64,000 bases of DNA from Synchiropus splendidus. Lineage: Eukaryota > Chordata > Actinopteri > Syngnathiformes > Callionymidae. Both the position numbers and the translations under genes were made by a program. The DNA lies in contig NC_071336.1 in assembly GCF_027744825.2 (NCBI RefSeq), positions 21,647,501 to 21,711,500 of the forward strand. The letters run 5' to 3'. The number at the start of each line of letters is the position of its first letter. The first letter of the stretch is position 1. Below, piece after piece: positions 1-14,300 of this stretch. Below the pieces are notes generated by a model. That model saw only the letters and a program-made list of their open reading frames with translations, was not told where the DNA came from and did no database searches.

Positions 1-950
1 GGACTGCGCCAATATTAAAGGCTAAAATGACTGGTGAAGGTCCCCTATCATCCTAATTTCAGGGGCTGTACAGTATATTCAATTTTAACCAGTGGAGCAC
101 GAGCTCTAGTTCATTTGGTAAAATACTTAACTCTTGTATGAAGTGGATAATCTTACTTTCAGGCTGTGCACCGTGTTCCTCGCCCTTACCAGGGCTCCTT
201 CATTGCGATTGGTCAAAAGCTTGGTAGGAACCACATATAATAATAAATTGCGCAGAGAAACGATCAAAACGGGAAAAAAGGTGTCAAAACATTGGAGAGA
301 GAGAAGGGTCAATACTCGCCCATAGAAGGATGAGTGAGTCCCACTGTTTACCCACACCTATTATGTTCTTTTTAACTTCTCGCCCTTCTTATGACAGTTT
401 TACATTACTTTTGCATTGCCATTCGGTGTTGCCACTGTTGTCCGTCCATCTCTGATTCTTCATGTTCAGGCACTTCACCCTTTCACAATAACCAGAGGAA
501 GAAGGTTTCACAACAACTTGATTGGAATAAAAACAAGTCCTTTGTTTACATTATCCTGCTCTTTATTTTCAAAAAACATTGACAAATCCCTCTTTATTTG
601 CTCGAATTGCTGATGCTTCTACGAGCGTGACTTCTTTGATGATGTTGGGTACCTTCAGTGACGTCACAAGACGGGGGCTGTATCTGAACCACTTATGAGA
701 ACCTTGTCAGAATCACAATGGATAGTATGGTAGTACATGGAAACGAAGTTCTATTGATTTTTTTTTTCTCTTTTTTCTTTTCTTTTCTTGCAGTATTTCT
801 TCTTTCTAGCTGTGTACTGGTTGATGTCAGTGACTCTGCAAGTGTAACCTACAACAACAACTATCTATGTCTATGTTTGTAATTTGCTGACAAATACGAC
901 AGAACCGCTGGTCTTCAACAATCTAATTATTCAACTTATTATTTTAAATC

Positions 951-972
951 TTTTTTTTTTTTTTTTTTTTTA
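951..972. repeat. Poly-T homopolymer run
   Basis: An uninterrupted run of T in AT-rich DNA. It may be the reverse-strand tail of an old retroposed element, but no recognisable body flanks it. Confidence 0.8.
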
Positions 973-3544
973 CAATTTGTATTGTTCTTCAGGTGATATA
1001 CCAAGAGAGAACATTATTTTGCAGAACTAACAAAATATCACACCAATTTAAGATGAATATCTGCGACAGACTTTCTGGATGATCATAAATATTAAATATT
1101 GAGTATTGTTTCCACTTCCTAAAAAAATCCTGATTCTTTTAAACGTGTGTTTACAATTTATGTACATAAAAATCAAACAGAACTTACCACTACACATTCT
1201 TACCTTTGCTCTTTCATCTTCATGAGTTATGCTGAAACCTGGTGTTTTGTTCGTCAAATTATTTAGTCTCCGTACTGACGTCGCCACAAAAGCAACACGC
1301 CATGTATGCGCTGTACTCCAGACGCTAACTATTCTGCCTGATAGGAAAGTTCATAAAAAATTGCCATAACCCAAAATGACATAATCACAAGTGCATTAAA
1401 TAAATTATAAAATAATAAATAAAAGTGAGAGGTGATCAGATGGTCTTTGACATATTATCTGAAGGGATGTTAGTAGGTTGGTGGCCCTGTCGGAATATAA
1501 TATGATGGTATAATTGGTGTACCAAAATCGGAATAACTCCAGTGAATCTTCCTGGCAGAAATCCGCAAGTGACTCAAAAATGCATTGGTGGTTTCATCTT
1601 TCACACGAATCCTGAGGCACTGCCGACCCTGAACAACAGCCCAAATACCATAACAATTGGGTGTGGACAAAAAGGGCCCTTCATTGTTCTGGTAAAAATG
1701 ATTATTTGATGTTTTTGACCGAGGACCAGTCACACATCTGCCCTCCGTCCGATACAGCGCTCAGGTGACGCTACAGCAGCCAGCCTCGGTGAAAGAGGCG
1801 TCCGTGCACTGAAGGCTTTATTTTAATGGCACCCTGCTCTAACTGTATGGTAATGACCAGGCATGTGCGGCTGTGTGTGTTCTGCCTGGTTGTGGCCTTT
1901 GTAGTGGCGTGTCAGCTGAGGAATGGTGACGCTTGGGTCTCCGGGCACAGACACGTCTCATTAAGAATTAACGTACACATCCACGGTCACGGCAGCCAAA
2001 CGCCTCGCATCGGCTCGGGCCATTGCCCCAAACTCCCACTGCTTAATTAGCAAACGCACACTTTACTCCAAGGTACAGGAGTACTCACACACACACACAC
2101 ATAAAAATCACCTATTGTCCGCAGAGAGATGAATCTGAGGTCTCTTTCTGTGGCAGACACTGGCGAGCTCGCTCAGCGAACACAGCTCATTAACAAGATA
2201 GAGACAGAAGGACAAGGCTGCGGAGCTTGGCCTTTGTCTGTGATCAAAACATAGACCCCCAACTCTATGCTGCGCACATACTTGTATTATTTTGCTTTTA
2301 CCTCCAGACAATACAACACAGCTACCTCGTGGCTATTGTAGTGACTTAAGAAGAATAAAGGTGCATTAATGTAACAACGGCGGCGGCGGCGTTCGCCGGA
2401 ATATGGCGGAGGCTTGAATAGGCCGGGTGAGGAATCATCTTTGAGAAATTACTGACATGAATGAATAACATTTGCATTAACATGGAGCGCTTTTTGTTAA
2501 AATGTAAACATTGAATTGAATGGAAGCAACCGTCGATGCCATTCAGTCGCTTTAAGGTCATTTAACAGCGGAAGTTATAAAACGTTAAACACAAGGTCTT
2601 AACAAGTTTTTCATAGCTATTTCAAAGATATGAGGAGAAAACTTTACTATCTAATACTTTACACTCAAAATAAAATACAGGATCACCAAGCACAATGCAA
2701 CAGAACGGCAGCTTCGATCTTGACAGTATCTCATTCGTAGGAGTCGACACACTGCCAGAGTTTTCTCTCATCAGCTTCATGAGTTGTCTATACTTCAGGT
2801 GACTTGACAGGAGTCATGTGTTCCACAGTCTTGACCCTCTGTTTGTACTATGGTTACTTCAGGAAGTGTAAAAATAAAACAAAAAACATCGCGTTTGTGG
2901 GAGAAAATGATTGCATGAATATCAAAAGCTATGTATTATGATTAAGACAAATGAATTAATGGAAAATTTGGCTTCAGTATTTCACAGATGGAGTTAGAAA
3001 TGGTCAGTATTTTTTCACCCTTATAAACAAATAAGACGAATCCATTGCAACTGTTTCTGGCGTTAAAGCCCGGCTGATGTTTGATGTATTATTCATGACA
3101 AATCTGATCATGACATCTGACATCTCACACAAGACTTGTTGTAGAGTTTGGATTTCATTTAAACCCTATCGGATTATTGCAGACGCCAAATGAAATAACA
3201 AAAGCATTCCTTGACTGAAAACCCAAAATGCGATGTTTCGTTTGTGAGCCGCATCTGCTTAAAGATGATGGAATCATTATTGTCTGCATGTATGTTCTCA
3301 GCAGTGGGGATCCCTGGACGCACACATGCACAGGGCTCTCTCCTCCAATTCACCTCTATTACTAGCTATAATCCCATTTCACACTCTATTGATCCCCAAA
3401 ACTGTTGTTCACCAGAACCAGCAGCAAACACCAGCATTTCTCCCCATCATTTCACCACCATTGTTCTTTATTACACAAAGGCGCCCCCCTTTGTCTCAGA
3501 GCAAACTTAACCCTGCCAGAATATGAATTATAAATATATGGCTA

Positions 3545-3607
3545 ATAAAAGAGGAGCAGGAAGAAAGTATGAGAGAAAGAGGAGGGAGAGAGATAGAGAG
3601 AAGTGGT
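3545..3607 (+). repeat. Polypurine-rich tract
   Basis: About 60 bases are almost entirely A and G, with repeated GAGA and GGAG blocks. Such tracts are low-complexity sequence and can adopt triplex-type structure. It makes part of a short open frame lysine- and arginine-rich, but that is a composition effect and not evidence of a gene. Confidence 0.6.
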
Positions 3608-6600
3608 TGGTAGAAACATCAGAGAAAATGACTCCTTTACAAGAGTCTATTGATCAGTTTCTATCAAAGGGGGATGTCAGACATGAGATTACCTGGCAGT
3701 TTGAGCATTAGGTGCCGTGTGTTATAGCCCCAGGCCCTTGTACCGCTGCCAGAGGATTGTAAATAAAGCAGAGAGGAGAGAGCAAGAGGGTGTTGGGGTG
3801 TATGTCTGTGTGAGTTTTAGATTTTTCGGTGTGTGTAAGTTTGTCTTCGTGAGTGTTCGCTGTTGTGTGCACATGATCTTTTTCTTTTCTATTCTTGTGG
3901 TGTATTAGTGTGCCTGCACCTATTGGCTTATACCCAAAAGCAGTGTTGCAAGCCCGTGAAACTTCAGAAAGAGCAAGAAGGAGTCTTGGGAGGCTTTGGG
4001 GCGTCTCACGGGAGCACCTTACCCCGCTACGAATCCCGCAACAAAGCCAAAGGAAGCCCCTACGTAGCCTCATGAATCTTTTATAAGGGCCAGACAGGGC
4101 CCGGCCCAGTCTCAGCCACCGGTTCAGGGTTAGCTGAGTTTATATCCCTCCTGTGGTAAAGGGTATATTGTGTGGGTTAATCTGACTTTGAGACAGGAGG
4201 TTCAGTTTAGTAGCAGAGTCGCTTTGGCCTCAAAGCAGATCACACAACATGTGCAATAACTTGACAACAATTGCATTGTTTCATTCCTTTATTCAGAGTA
4301 AATTTCTGTCCACCTTGCCAACAAAGGTTGATCTTAGTAAAAATAAAAATACTGAGGGAGATATTTTCATTATGGATCGACTATCATCTGATTGTGAGTC
4401 ACTTTTAAAGTATGGCATTAAGGTAGTATCATCCACTGTTAACTCTCAGGTGTGTCGCCTGAATTCACTGACAATTTCGGGAGTTCGACTAAATTCTCAC
4501 CCTCTCACCCATAACACTCACCCTACTTAGTGACCCTTATTTCTCTCTGAAAAGTATCTTATAACACACCGCAACAGCTGATGCTCTTATGATAATTCAG
4601 TAGAAACAAAAAAAATGAGGTTTCAAGTTTTATTCCTGAAAAAATATAGCCAGACTCAACACATCTTCTTCTTATGGACACATCATTTTATGTGCTGCAT
4701 TAGATTTACCTGTGATTCCGTCGATGTGTCTTCTGTCCATCTTGTCACTTGTTTTTCTCTGTCATTTCTAGTTCAGAACTCTCTCTCTCCCAGAGAAGGT
4801 GCGGCACTCATTCCTTGAGTGACTGAGAGATTTGAATCCTGACATCTCTAATCTGACAGAAAATGGTCCCCACTTTTGAATAAGACCCCAAAAGACTGGA
4901 ACCTTCACATCTGAGACAGTGGTGTCTCACTATGAATGAGTATTCCATTTGTGTTCCCAGACTTGCTGGTTCAACAGCAGCCTAAAGAGTTCCACTTGTG
5001 ATCACAGGCAAGCTTTTATGTTTCGGTAGTGTCAATTTTAAATCTCTCTCATTTATAAAATAAGTAGTAGTATAATAAATAGTAAAAGTACCTACAAGAT
5101 ATTATTGTTTATCTCTCTCTCTATTTTTTTTAACTTGGCTGAAAGCAGATTTTCTAGATGTTGTGGGGATATATATGTGTTTACTTCTTCACATTTTGGC
5201 CTCAAAACAAAAATCATTATGATCCTGGACTCCAAAATGTAAGATTGGATCAATAGTGGTTAAGGTCATATTTAGGTTTCAGGAAATGCATGCAAATCCA
5301 TTCAATATTCTAGGAAAATAATTGATTTTCTTTTTTTTGTTTTGGAAGGGGGAGGTTGTTTTGAAATGTAACTTTTGCCTTCTTCTTTAATACTAATGCT
5401 TGGACTCCTCTGTGCGCTTAGTTGCAAATCTAGGTGTAATTGGTGAGTCCGGTTGGCTAATTGCTCTCTCTGTGGCCTCCCTGGGTGCCAGGTGTCACTG
5501 GGGTCACCTCAAACCGACGCTCCGAATGTGAATTTGATTTCATAACTCCAAGTTTTCACGTCTCCTCCTTATTGATTATTGAGATTCATTGCAGACTTTC
5601 ACCTTGAGGTTTAGTTAAACATCCAAGTAGCATGCACAAACACCACCGCGCACACATACACACCTAAAACTGTTTGTGCATCATTAAATATTTAACAATT
5701 CCAGTTACTGCTTCACTTTTCCTAGGGCTTCAATTTAAACAGTTTGGATCCTTACAAAGCAGTGAATTAATCATAATTCCATGAAACGTTCGCCACAGCA
5801 TATCTTTTTTTAGCACCCTTATATTTCTACCATCGCGGACTGTCCCTAAAAGCATTATGAGCCGTGCCCTAAATATTTCTCCACTCCGATTTCATGCCCC
5901 TAAATACACGTGCACCCAGTCAAGGTCCGTTTTGTAAATATTCAGCACACACACGCATACACCTTTACATATTCAACTCACACACCCCTCCTCAATATTC
6001 ACTATCCTTGGCCACCGATGGCTGACAGTTTATGTTATATTCAATGAATACTGAATTTCTGTGAAAAGATTTAAGAGCTACGAGGGAACATTGACTCACA
6101 AAATAGCACCCCTACCCCACATAACAAAAAAAGGGGTGGAAGGAGGAAAATCCTAAATTTTAAGTTCAAGCTGAAAAGGTCCTGCGAAGAAAACGGAACC
6201 AAGAAGCCTGACCAGTGGTTTATTATGCAGCCGCTTAGTGTGCTAAACTACTAAGTGTAGGACAATGGGGTTTTATTGCATGTAGAGCTGAAAAGAGAGG
6301 GTGATTGAAGGGCTGCAGTTAGAAGCCCGCATCACTGGCGTGCTCAGGGTAAAGAGTGCCATCTATTGACTAGGTCCGGGAGTGCTTCTTTTTTTTCTGG
6401 ACAATAGAGTGAAGCTGACCAGTCTGATGGGAAGTGAGGCAGTTGCTTGTTGTCCTACAGGACTTATTTAGGCTCACCTCTTCCGAAAAAGCTGAGATAA
6501 CGCAATCGATATTTTTGTATTGAAGGTAAAAAGGGTGGTGTCAATATTCTCTTTAAACAACTTTAATTCATGTTCAGCTTAAAGTGACACTCAGTGATCT

Positions 6601-7138
6601 AAAAATATCGCCCAGGACTGTTTTCAGTATTGTCTTCTGAGTAATTTCTTTTAAGCAAACACTGGGTCTGGATCCAGAAAGATGCGGAGGTTTTCTCATT
6701 TAATAAGAATGAAGAAATAATTTGAGGATTTTTTAAAATGGCGTGTTATTACCATATATTTGATTCCTCCCTTCAGCCAATGTTTCATCTATTAACATTA
6801 TTTTCTTTAAATCACAACAGAGCCTTGTTCTCTCAAAGTTTATGCCACAAAGATGTTGTTATTTTGATCGACACAGTTACTAGAATGTTTGCTATTGGAG
6901 GGTCACACTGCACAGAGTATGGTCAACTTGTTTAACACTGATTCTGTTTGTTTTTTTTGGGGGGGCTGAAAATAAAACTATGGCACAAATGAGTTACGTA
7001 TAACAAAGCCAACGCCCCCTACGTCTCATTTCAATGTTAAAATAAATGTCTCCTGCTTATTGTAAGAGTGAAAATAGAATCAAACTTTTTCTTCTTCCCC
7101 CATCTGTGTCTCTCTCTCTCTCTCTCTCCCCTGCACAG

Positions 7139-7223
7139 TGGATGAGTTGGCAGCCCGTGCAGAGGAGGCGAAGCGCATGGCGGAGTGCCTGGATGAGGGA
7201 AAGTTAGCGGAGGAGAAAATAAG
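7139..7223 (+). CDS. Internal exon A of an unidentified coiled-coil protein
   Basis: An 85-bp internal exon. The acceptor is a long CT-repeat pyrimidine tract ending in CACAG at 7138, and the donor is AAG followed by GTAAAG at 7224. It is read as two bases completing a codon begun upstream, then 27 full codons, then two bases (AG) of a split arginine codon. The peptide begins DELAARAEEAKRMAECLDEG and continues KLAEEKI. Nine acidic and five basic residues with regularly spaced Leu, Met and Ile suggest a coiled-coil helix, and no proline occurs. The other two frames contain stops or give no helical pattern. The end phase (two bases) matches the start of the exon at 19939. I do not recognise the family. 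Coding status is inferred from splice sites, phase and composition, not from a database match. Confidence 0.72.
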
Positions 7224-9422
7224 GTAAAGAAAAAGGAGAGGAAAAGAAGCTTCCACTCTCTTCCACTGTCCCTCGGTCACCAGTCAAAAGTACTTTGAGC
7301 AGCGGCAGAATAACACTGCTTTTCCGTATGATTGATGTCTGAGTTCTCCAGAAGAGATGTGGATGAGCAGATGTTAGGTCATGGGGTTCAAGGTTCAGAG
7401 GCGAGACCTGCAGTTGACCCCGGTGTGTCACCAAGGCTGCGGCGATTACATCAGCAAGCATGTATCAGCCAGCGGCGCGTGTGTTTGCGCGCTTGCGAGT
7501 GTGCGCATTCTTGCGGTTGTGGCTTTGGCCGGGACTCTGCCTCATGGCGGCGTCTGTGGGAGTTTCTTCGCGACATGGAAGGCTCCCTCTACTCCACTGG
7601 CAATTTAAAAGTTGACGACTTTATAGTCCTCAGTCTGAATTATTACTCTTCATTACATGTAGGGCCTTTTTAGGTGCAGGATGGTAAAACAATTGCTATG
7701 TATGCATATTACAGCCATTCGCCGAATCACGCTGTTTACAGTGAACCCAGAATTATCTAATAAGTGCAAAGACATGAAAGGTTTTAAAGCAACAACACTG
7801 GACTAATAGTTTCCATCTGTGCTGTGGGAAATCCCCTCCTTTCTCCACAGGATTCCGCCTCTCCCACTGCCCCCCCCACATCTCTTGCCCCTTCTCTGTT
7901 CATCCTATCATGTGTTTTCTCCATAGACCGATTTATCAGTCATTTCCTTTTTTGTTCTGGCCGCTGTGCTTTTAACTACCGAGCTTTGTCGACCACTGCG
8001 TCCATTTGCTTCTTTGACTAGCGATCCAAAATTTGGTTAAAGCCAATAAAAAGTTCACTTATACTTTCTACATTGTGTCAAACTGTAGGAGACCCTCAGT
8101 ATGACTTCTTATAAGTTTTTTTCTTGTGTAGTGACACCGGTCAAAACATTAATTTAGACTTTCAAAGGAGTTATTTCCTGTTTCTATCATGAGTGTATTT
8201 TCCACAGCTTTTTCCAATTCCAAGAATTTTCCATTTTTCCCACTCACCAGCTCTGACTGAGAGGAAAGTTGGGCCTGTGATGTCGGGGGGAAGGCAGGGA
8301 GAGTTTCCCAAAATATATGATCAATTTGTGTCCTTCATCATGACCCTCAGAGCTGAGTATCACTGGTGCCTTTGAAGTATCCCCATGGTAAAAGGGCAAG
8401 TGTGCATACAGTAAACGTCACTGACTGGAGTGCATGACTGCCTGAGCACCAAATTCTTGTCATAGTCTGGTAAAGAATAGACTTTTCTCTTTGTCAGACT
8501 AAGTAACTCCACAATGCAGTTAATATCCGTGTACTGTATACAACAAGAAGCTGCGTGAAACTGGGCGCTGTACTGGTCCTCAGGCCTGTATCATCGTGTG
8601 TGGTGACAACACAAACCTGATATCAGCTGTGTTGTGACTCCTGATAGAACTAGAAGTGAAGTTTTCATTCAGGTCCTGGTTTGAGTCAATAGTTGAAGAT
8701 CAGAGGACATGATCTATTGGTTAAAAGATATGGCATCGCTCAACCGCGTTTTGGAATGTTCTCTTGGTAGCTGTTCAACAGTTGAAATACTGTCATGTGA
8801 ACGGGAAGGCCTCAACCAGTCATGGCGCCACCCATTGTCATGGAGATGTCATGACTCAATAATTCAGGCCAACGGCTTAAGTCACCTACAACCTTAAGTG
8901 AATATGATTCTACCAGCATCTACAATAACACATTAAAACACATCATGTTTGGACGATATCCCTGGTGCGGCATTATCAATGTTACTGTAAAGTCTATAAC
9001 ACACCACAAGTTGACATGTGCAAGGCCAAAATATTCATCCAACTTTCATTTAAATTCCATGTCTGTTTTTATACTTTGGACTGAGAGTGAGTGAGATTTG
9101 TTCTGGTTTGTGTGCCTGTGTGTGTGACTGCATATGTGTGTGAGCGCGCTCACGAGTGTGTGTTAAGGCTTACTGATCGGCCAAGGCGATGCTGTGGAGG
9201 GAGGTTTGTGGAAATGGTAATCATTTGTCGTATTGATTCCGCTGAAGCCAGGGCAGCCAGCACACACAAGCCAAAACGCACACGTGTACACACACTCGCA
9301 GACACTAACTGACTCACATACAGACCGATGCACAGTGCCGTGGCAGGAATAGACCCCTTCGTATTGATCCCCTTCACATTCCCTTAGCTCTCCTGCCACA
9401 CACTCTCCCCCCGCACCCTCCC

Positions 9423-9451
<29 letters not shown>
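9423..9451. repeat. (CA)n microsatellite
   Basis: About 14 uninterrupted CA dinucleotides, continuing on the right into degenerate CA-rich sequence. The reverse strand gives an artefactual Val-Cys repeat frame. Confidence 0.9.
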
Positions 9452-9454
<3 letters not shown>

Positions 9455-9908
9455 AAACACACACAGAGGCAAACAACCGCATACTTTCTTGGCTCATTTA
9501 AACTCATCAGGATTCTCTCAAAGCATTTTTAAATTGAGACTCGGCAAACTTAAGTGTTTAGTTCTTATGATGTAATTAGTTGAATGGTTTATTGGTTATT
9601 AAACAGATTAAAGCAATATTAATAAAACACACTTCCCATACTCACCCATGAATGACCAGCCCGTCAAACAAAATCTGAAATGGTTGTACATATTTACACT
9701 CACACAATTATGTGTTTGTCGTGTTGCCCTTTCCAATTTCCTTTTCCTTGTGTGTTGGCTGGAGGGGAATGAGGTACACACTTTTAGAGGTGATACTTGC
9801 ACAAAGGTGAATAAAGATTCTCTGTGTATCACGACAGATAAGAAATATAAAAATGCATTATTTAAAAAAAAAAGTTATTTTCCAAGTTATATAAACTGTA
9901 TTTAACTG

Positions 9909-9948
9909 TCTTCTTCTTCTTCTTCTTATTATTATTATTATTATTGTA

Positions 9949-9979
<31 letters not shown>

Positions 9980-9987
9980 TTTATTTA
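9909..9987. repeat. Compound (TTC)n-(TTA)n-(TTTA)n microsatellite
   Basis: A stepwise compound simple repeat. TTC/TCT triplets change to TTA triplets, are interrupted once by a GTA, and then change to TTTA tetramers. Each block differs from the previous one by one base, which fits successive mutation and slippage expansion of one locus. Confidence 0.9.
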
Positions 9988-11247
9988 AGCCATCAGACAT
10001 GCTCTTTGTGTCATTTGAATTGTTTCCCAGTTTATAAATATCGTTGGAATGTTGGAAAAAGAAAAGCAGAAGGCCATCATTTTAGCATATGCAATATTTT
10101 TTTCCAAAGGTGAGAGTCGATGCGAAGAGGTCTGAGTGTGCGAGTGTGTGATGTTCGTAAGTTCAACTCAGTGTGCTCATGCATACCCCAGACTGTGTCC
10201 GCGTATGAAAGATGTCGAATGCACTAGGTAGAGTGTGAGTGCGCCACTGTCCGTCGATGTGCATAAAACATCCAAAAATATAAACTGCTGCACGGACAGG
10301 AACACACAGACGCCACGATCAGCAGATTCCTCAGTCATATATTGTCATCTAGCAATGCAACCTCCATCTTCTATCAAGATCAGTCCTCGAATTGTTTGGC
10401 ATTCTGGCGAATATTTAAAGCTAGCTTGAGCTCGCTTTTCCTCCATCAGCACCTTGACAAGGGTCTCTCTCGCCTTGACTTCCTTCCCCCTCTCTTCTTC
10501 ACTACATCCTCTCCACCTTCTTGATGATTAGTGGCATATATCCAGCGCTTGAGCTTGGATTATCTTGTCCAACAGAGTTAGAGGTGAATGTGGGACCTAA
10601 ACCTGGCAAGGTGATTTGGAGAGTTAATTCCTGGGTGTAATATTTTCTGATATTCCCTAATGTTCTGGATGTGAGCAGGGAAATTCTCCCGGGACACAGG
10701 TTGTCAGAGCTGAGCCGGCGCTGTACAAAGGCAGAATAGGTAATTAAGAGTAAAGCCGGGAAGGGGGGAAGTGATGTTCATTTAGATTCAACAAACTTTG
10801 AATTCTGCCTTAAGAATCTGAGCACAGCGCTGCTCTGTTGGATTTTGCATTTTGTTCAGAAAGTTTTCGCCTTTTTTTCCCCCGTCTCCCTCTGTTTCTA
10901 TATTTTCATGCTTTCTTTTATTTTCACACTGTTCCTTTCATATGTCTGTTTCTCCCTTCTCTCACCTGACTCATTGAAAATTCTGTCCTTGTGAATAATG
11001 CAGCCCACATAGTTTGACTCGCCTTTTCTTCTCACAGCATTCATGTATAAAAGCTTGACAATGGTGATTGCTGAGGGCCAGATATACTGACTTGATCCAG
11101 TTGACTAGTCAATTGGGGTAACATTTAACCCATTTCTTCACTGACCCATTTATTTAAGGGCCATAATATATTTTCTGATAGGTTGGGGTTCTATTTGATT
11201 AAATCCAATAAGCATACGTGACTGTACAGTACAAGTTGGATATTTCT

Positions 11248-11330
11248 GGGGATGCTCCAATTTTTTTTCTGGTGATCAATGATTCCGATCAGCCAGAGTG
11301 CCGATCTGACACCGATCACATGGATTGACT
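11248..11330 (+). repeat. Remnant of a dispersed GGGATGC...CCGATC repeat
   Basis: The segment starts GGGGATGCTCC and carries several GATC/CCGATC-type words ending at CCGATCACATGG. Repeated CCGAT words after a GGGATGC start resemble one end of a fish non-autonomous DNA transposon family known to me. No matching opposite end was found nearby, so it is at most a truncated copy. Confidence 0.35.
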
Positions 11331-14300
11331 ATGAATTTGTAAACTGGTGAGACCTTCTGTGTTCATGAAGTGACAAAAATGAACCATTAAATCATTTTTA
11401 TTCAGGCGCATATTTTCATATACAGGTACCTCCTCAAATAGGAAAATGCGAAAATTATATTTCGCATATGCGAAACCAATTATTCTGCCAACTGAAAGTC
11501 AATAAATTCGATGTGAGACTATGCAGTTTGGTGACGCTCTACCAAACTTTGCTATGTCCATGAAATATTGACGTACTGGCCGCTTGTAGCGGGACCCCGA
11601 TAGAGAGGCAGAGCACTCTTTGCGTTTATGAAAGTTCCCACTCTGGACATTTTCAAAAGTTTCAGTCACAAAAAATGCTTTTGACACAAAATGGTGGCAG
11701 ATTCGGTCGTTCACCAAGCCTGAGCAAGGTGAAATTAATAATTGTTTTTTGGGTAATTTCCATAGCTTCCTGAATGACACGCTCCTATTGGGTGTTGCTA
11801 AGAGTTAGCGCCGCTAACAACCTGCTGCTGAGGAACCATCGGTATCACTTTCATGTTCTGCTATGAGCCCTGAAAACTCTCCATGCTCCGTGAAGAGCCT
11901 TATGAAAGTGCATTTAATTCGTTGTTTGGAAGCCTTTTAACGCACTTCCAAGGAAAGCATTTCCCTGTGCATGTGCTACAGGATACAAACTTTACATGAA
12001 AAAGCGTCTGCAGTAGATAAGGGATAAGTAGGTGATGATATATTTCTGTCTTAAATCTATTTTCACACTGCCTTTAAGTTTGACTCATAATGAACCAAAA
12101 ACACTGGTGTGAAAAACAAAAAGAAAAAAAATTGAGTAAAAAATGATGGATGTTTGTTCTGTCTCAAGCAAGTTTTGTCTCTCTATTGTCTTTATGTCAT
12201 TCAATAGACTGACTAGGTCAAAATTATCAACAAGCATATTGGAGGGTCAAGTTGGAGATGCCACACTCAGATGTGACCCAAGGTGCTGTGATGGGTGTCA
12301 GATCCTATAAGGCCAAGTCCATGGATCCTTGTATCTTGGGTTCCTTTTCACAGGTGAGGGAAAGGCAGGAGTGTGAGACTGAGATATAGGTCTCTCTAGC
12401 AAGGTAACTCATGTAGTATTGGTCCTTTGTGGTGAATTGAGAGAGAGTCAAACAGAAAAGCGCATGTGTGAAAGGCACTTGTATAGCTGCTGCCTCATGT
12501 GGTGGAGCATCCATAGAACAAGGGGATCATATCTTTAGATCTATGTAGGAATACCTTCGAATTTTCCAGATGAGGATGGGGTAAAGTGGGGGCTTCTTAA
12601 ATTGCACTGCTGCCACAATGATCCTGCCTGTGATGGGTCGCTAGTATCTGAAATGTTTTCATATTGTTTTTGGAGCAGGTTACTCTTTCCTAAATAACAA
12701 GATGCAAAATGTCACTGGCAGCAAAGGACAGGCCACGAGAACAACATTTTAAACTATCATGCTGAGTGAAGAACATTTTAACACACTCAACCCTTCGAAA
12801 CAGCAAGAGACGGGAACAAAAAGACGTCTCATAATCTAACCTACTCTACTGGACTCTAACACTAGCAAAATGATTAGTAGAAATGTATTTGCGTCACAGT
12901 GTGCCGACTTTTTTTTCCAGCCCAGTGTGTGGATGCGTGCGCTGTTTCACTCTCTTAGGATTTTGTTGTCTTTCATCTCTAGAACAGACAAGCTTCTCCA
13001 AGTATTTGACACCAAACAGTGTTTAACCATTGCAATAGCCACTCTGGCGCTGACTTCTTCAATAGGTCCCAATCTCCGCTATTGACCAGGAGAAGATGAA
13101 TTATTCGCCACTGAAAAAAATCAAAGGGTTTGAAATGGTAAATGGCACACTACAGTGGCCTATAGAGGAAATCTATACTACAAATTGCCTCGGTGCAAAG
13201 TAGCTGAGCTCTGTCTTTATCTGTGTGTTTTGTTTCTGACTGACCGTATGTGTGGTGATTACTGCTTAGGGAATCATTTGCATGTCCTTAGTCAATTTAG
13301 TGTCCTCGTCTAACTCAGCACATCAACATGCACATGATTTAATTGTGGCTGCATGAATCCAGTTCAAACACGGGGCATGTTTTTGTGACTGTTTCTGACC
13401 AAACACACCCGTAGTCACTCGCTCAAACACGCACACACACAATCATTAGGGTGTTTATCTGGACTGGCTTTATGCATTGAGTCAAAGATCGTAATGAGTA
13501 TTTGCAGCGGCAGCAAAACTTTTGACGCGCAAAAGTGTCTCACAGTTTCTGAAATAAACTTTACAGCCATTGATGTGATGTTATAGAAGTACAATTAGAG
13601 GCTTTAATCACAGCAGGTCAGTGGGGGTGCCGACCCAGTGATTAGAGAGAAAGGCTGGGCGTCTTCCATCAAATAACTGAAAGTTTCCATCGTCGGCTGC
13701 ACTGTTTACACAACTTTCCTTGTGAGTCAAGCGATGATTCACAGAGAGCCGCCAAGTCCTTCTCAGCTGTTTTACTTCTTCTGACACCTGTGTAAACTTT
13801 GGTGACTTAAGGTCACTTTTTTGCTCTAACTAGATTTACAAAAAACATCAATTAATAGGGCAAAAAAATGGTTTAAAAATGTGAAAAATGTATAAATAAA
13901 TAAATACCACAGAATCAAAACAACATCTTCAAAAATCCTTGCACCAATTATTTGTTTTGTCTCCAGCAATAGGTTCAATTTGTGCTTATGATGAGACAGG
14001 TCACAGTCACATCAATGACCATTTTCCAGCTCAAGTTAAGACAAAACAAAACATAACATAACAGCTCATTCAGCTAAATGTCGAAAGTGATAAATATTAG
14101 CAATAAAGGGGTGAAGTACACAAGTAAAGTTTGAGATGATGAGTCCATCTGTGTGAGAGTAAACATGGGAAGTGTATTTATGTATGTATGATTTGTGTGT
14201 CATCACCGCGTTCTCATGGTCATTTTGATTGAAGATGGAACACTGAGTAATATTTAAGAACAACTGAGAGGTTGACATGTGTTAGCAAACAACATAGATA

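Larger units (their letters stand above)
1..7138. other. Upstream intron or flanking DNA, no supported exon
   Basis: This stretch precedes the first supported exon. That exon needs one base carried over from an upstream exon, so the gene must continue leftwards, either here or outside the window. I found no segment with coiled-coil coding character and a phase-1 donor. Visible low-complexity items are a poly-T run at 951-972, a short AC run at 2086-2100 and a purine-only-like tract around 3545-3607. Open frames here are short, overlap on both strands and show no family resemblance. Nothing else is recognised. Confidence 0.6.

Noticed and set aside
794..841. 48-bp exon-like segment after a long pyrimidine tract and CAG, reading a hydrophobic YFFFLAVYWLMS peptide before GTGTAA.
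   Set aside because: The acceptor is strong, but the donor is weak, the hydrophobic character differs from the coiled-coil gene, and T-rich DNA readily encodes Phe/Leu runs. No second exon of a membrane protein was found.
3708..4073. 121-codon minus-strand open frame.
   Set aside because: Composition is irregular, overlapping frames exist on the plus strand, and no motif or splice support is visible. Treated as chance.
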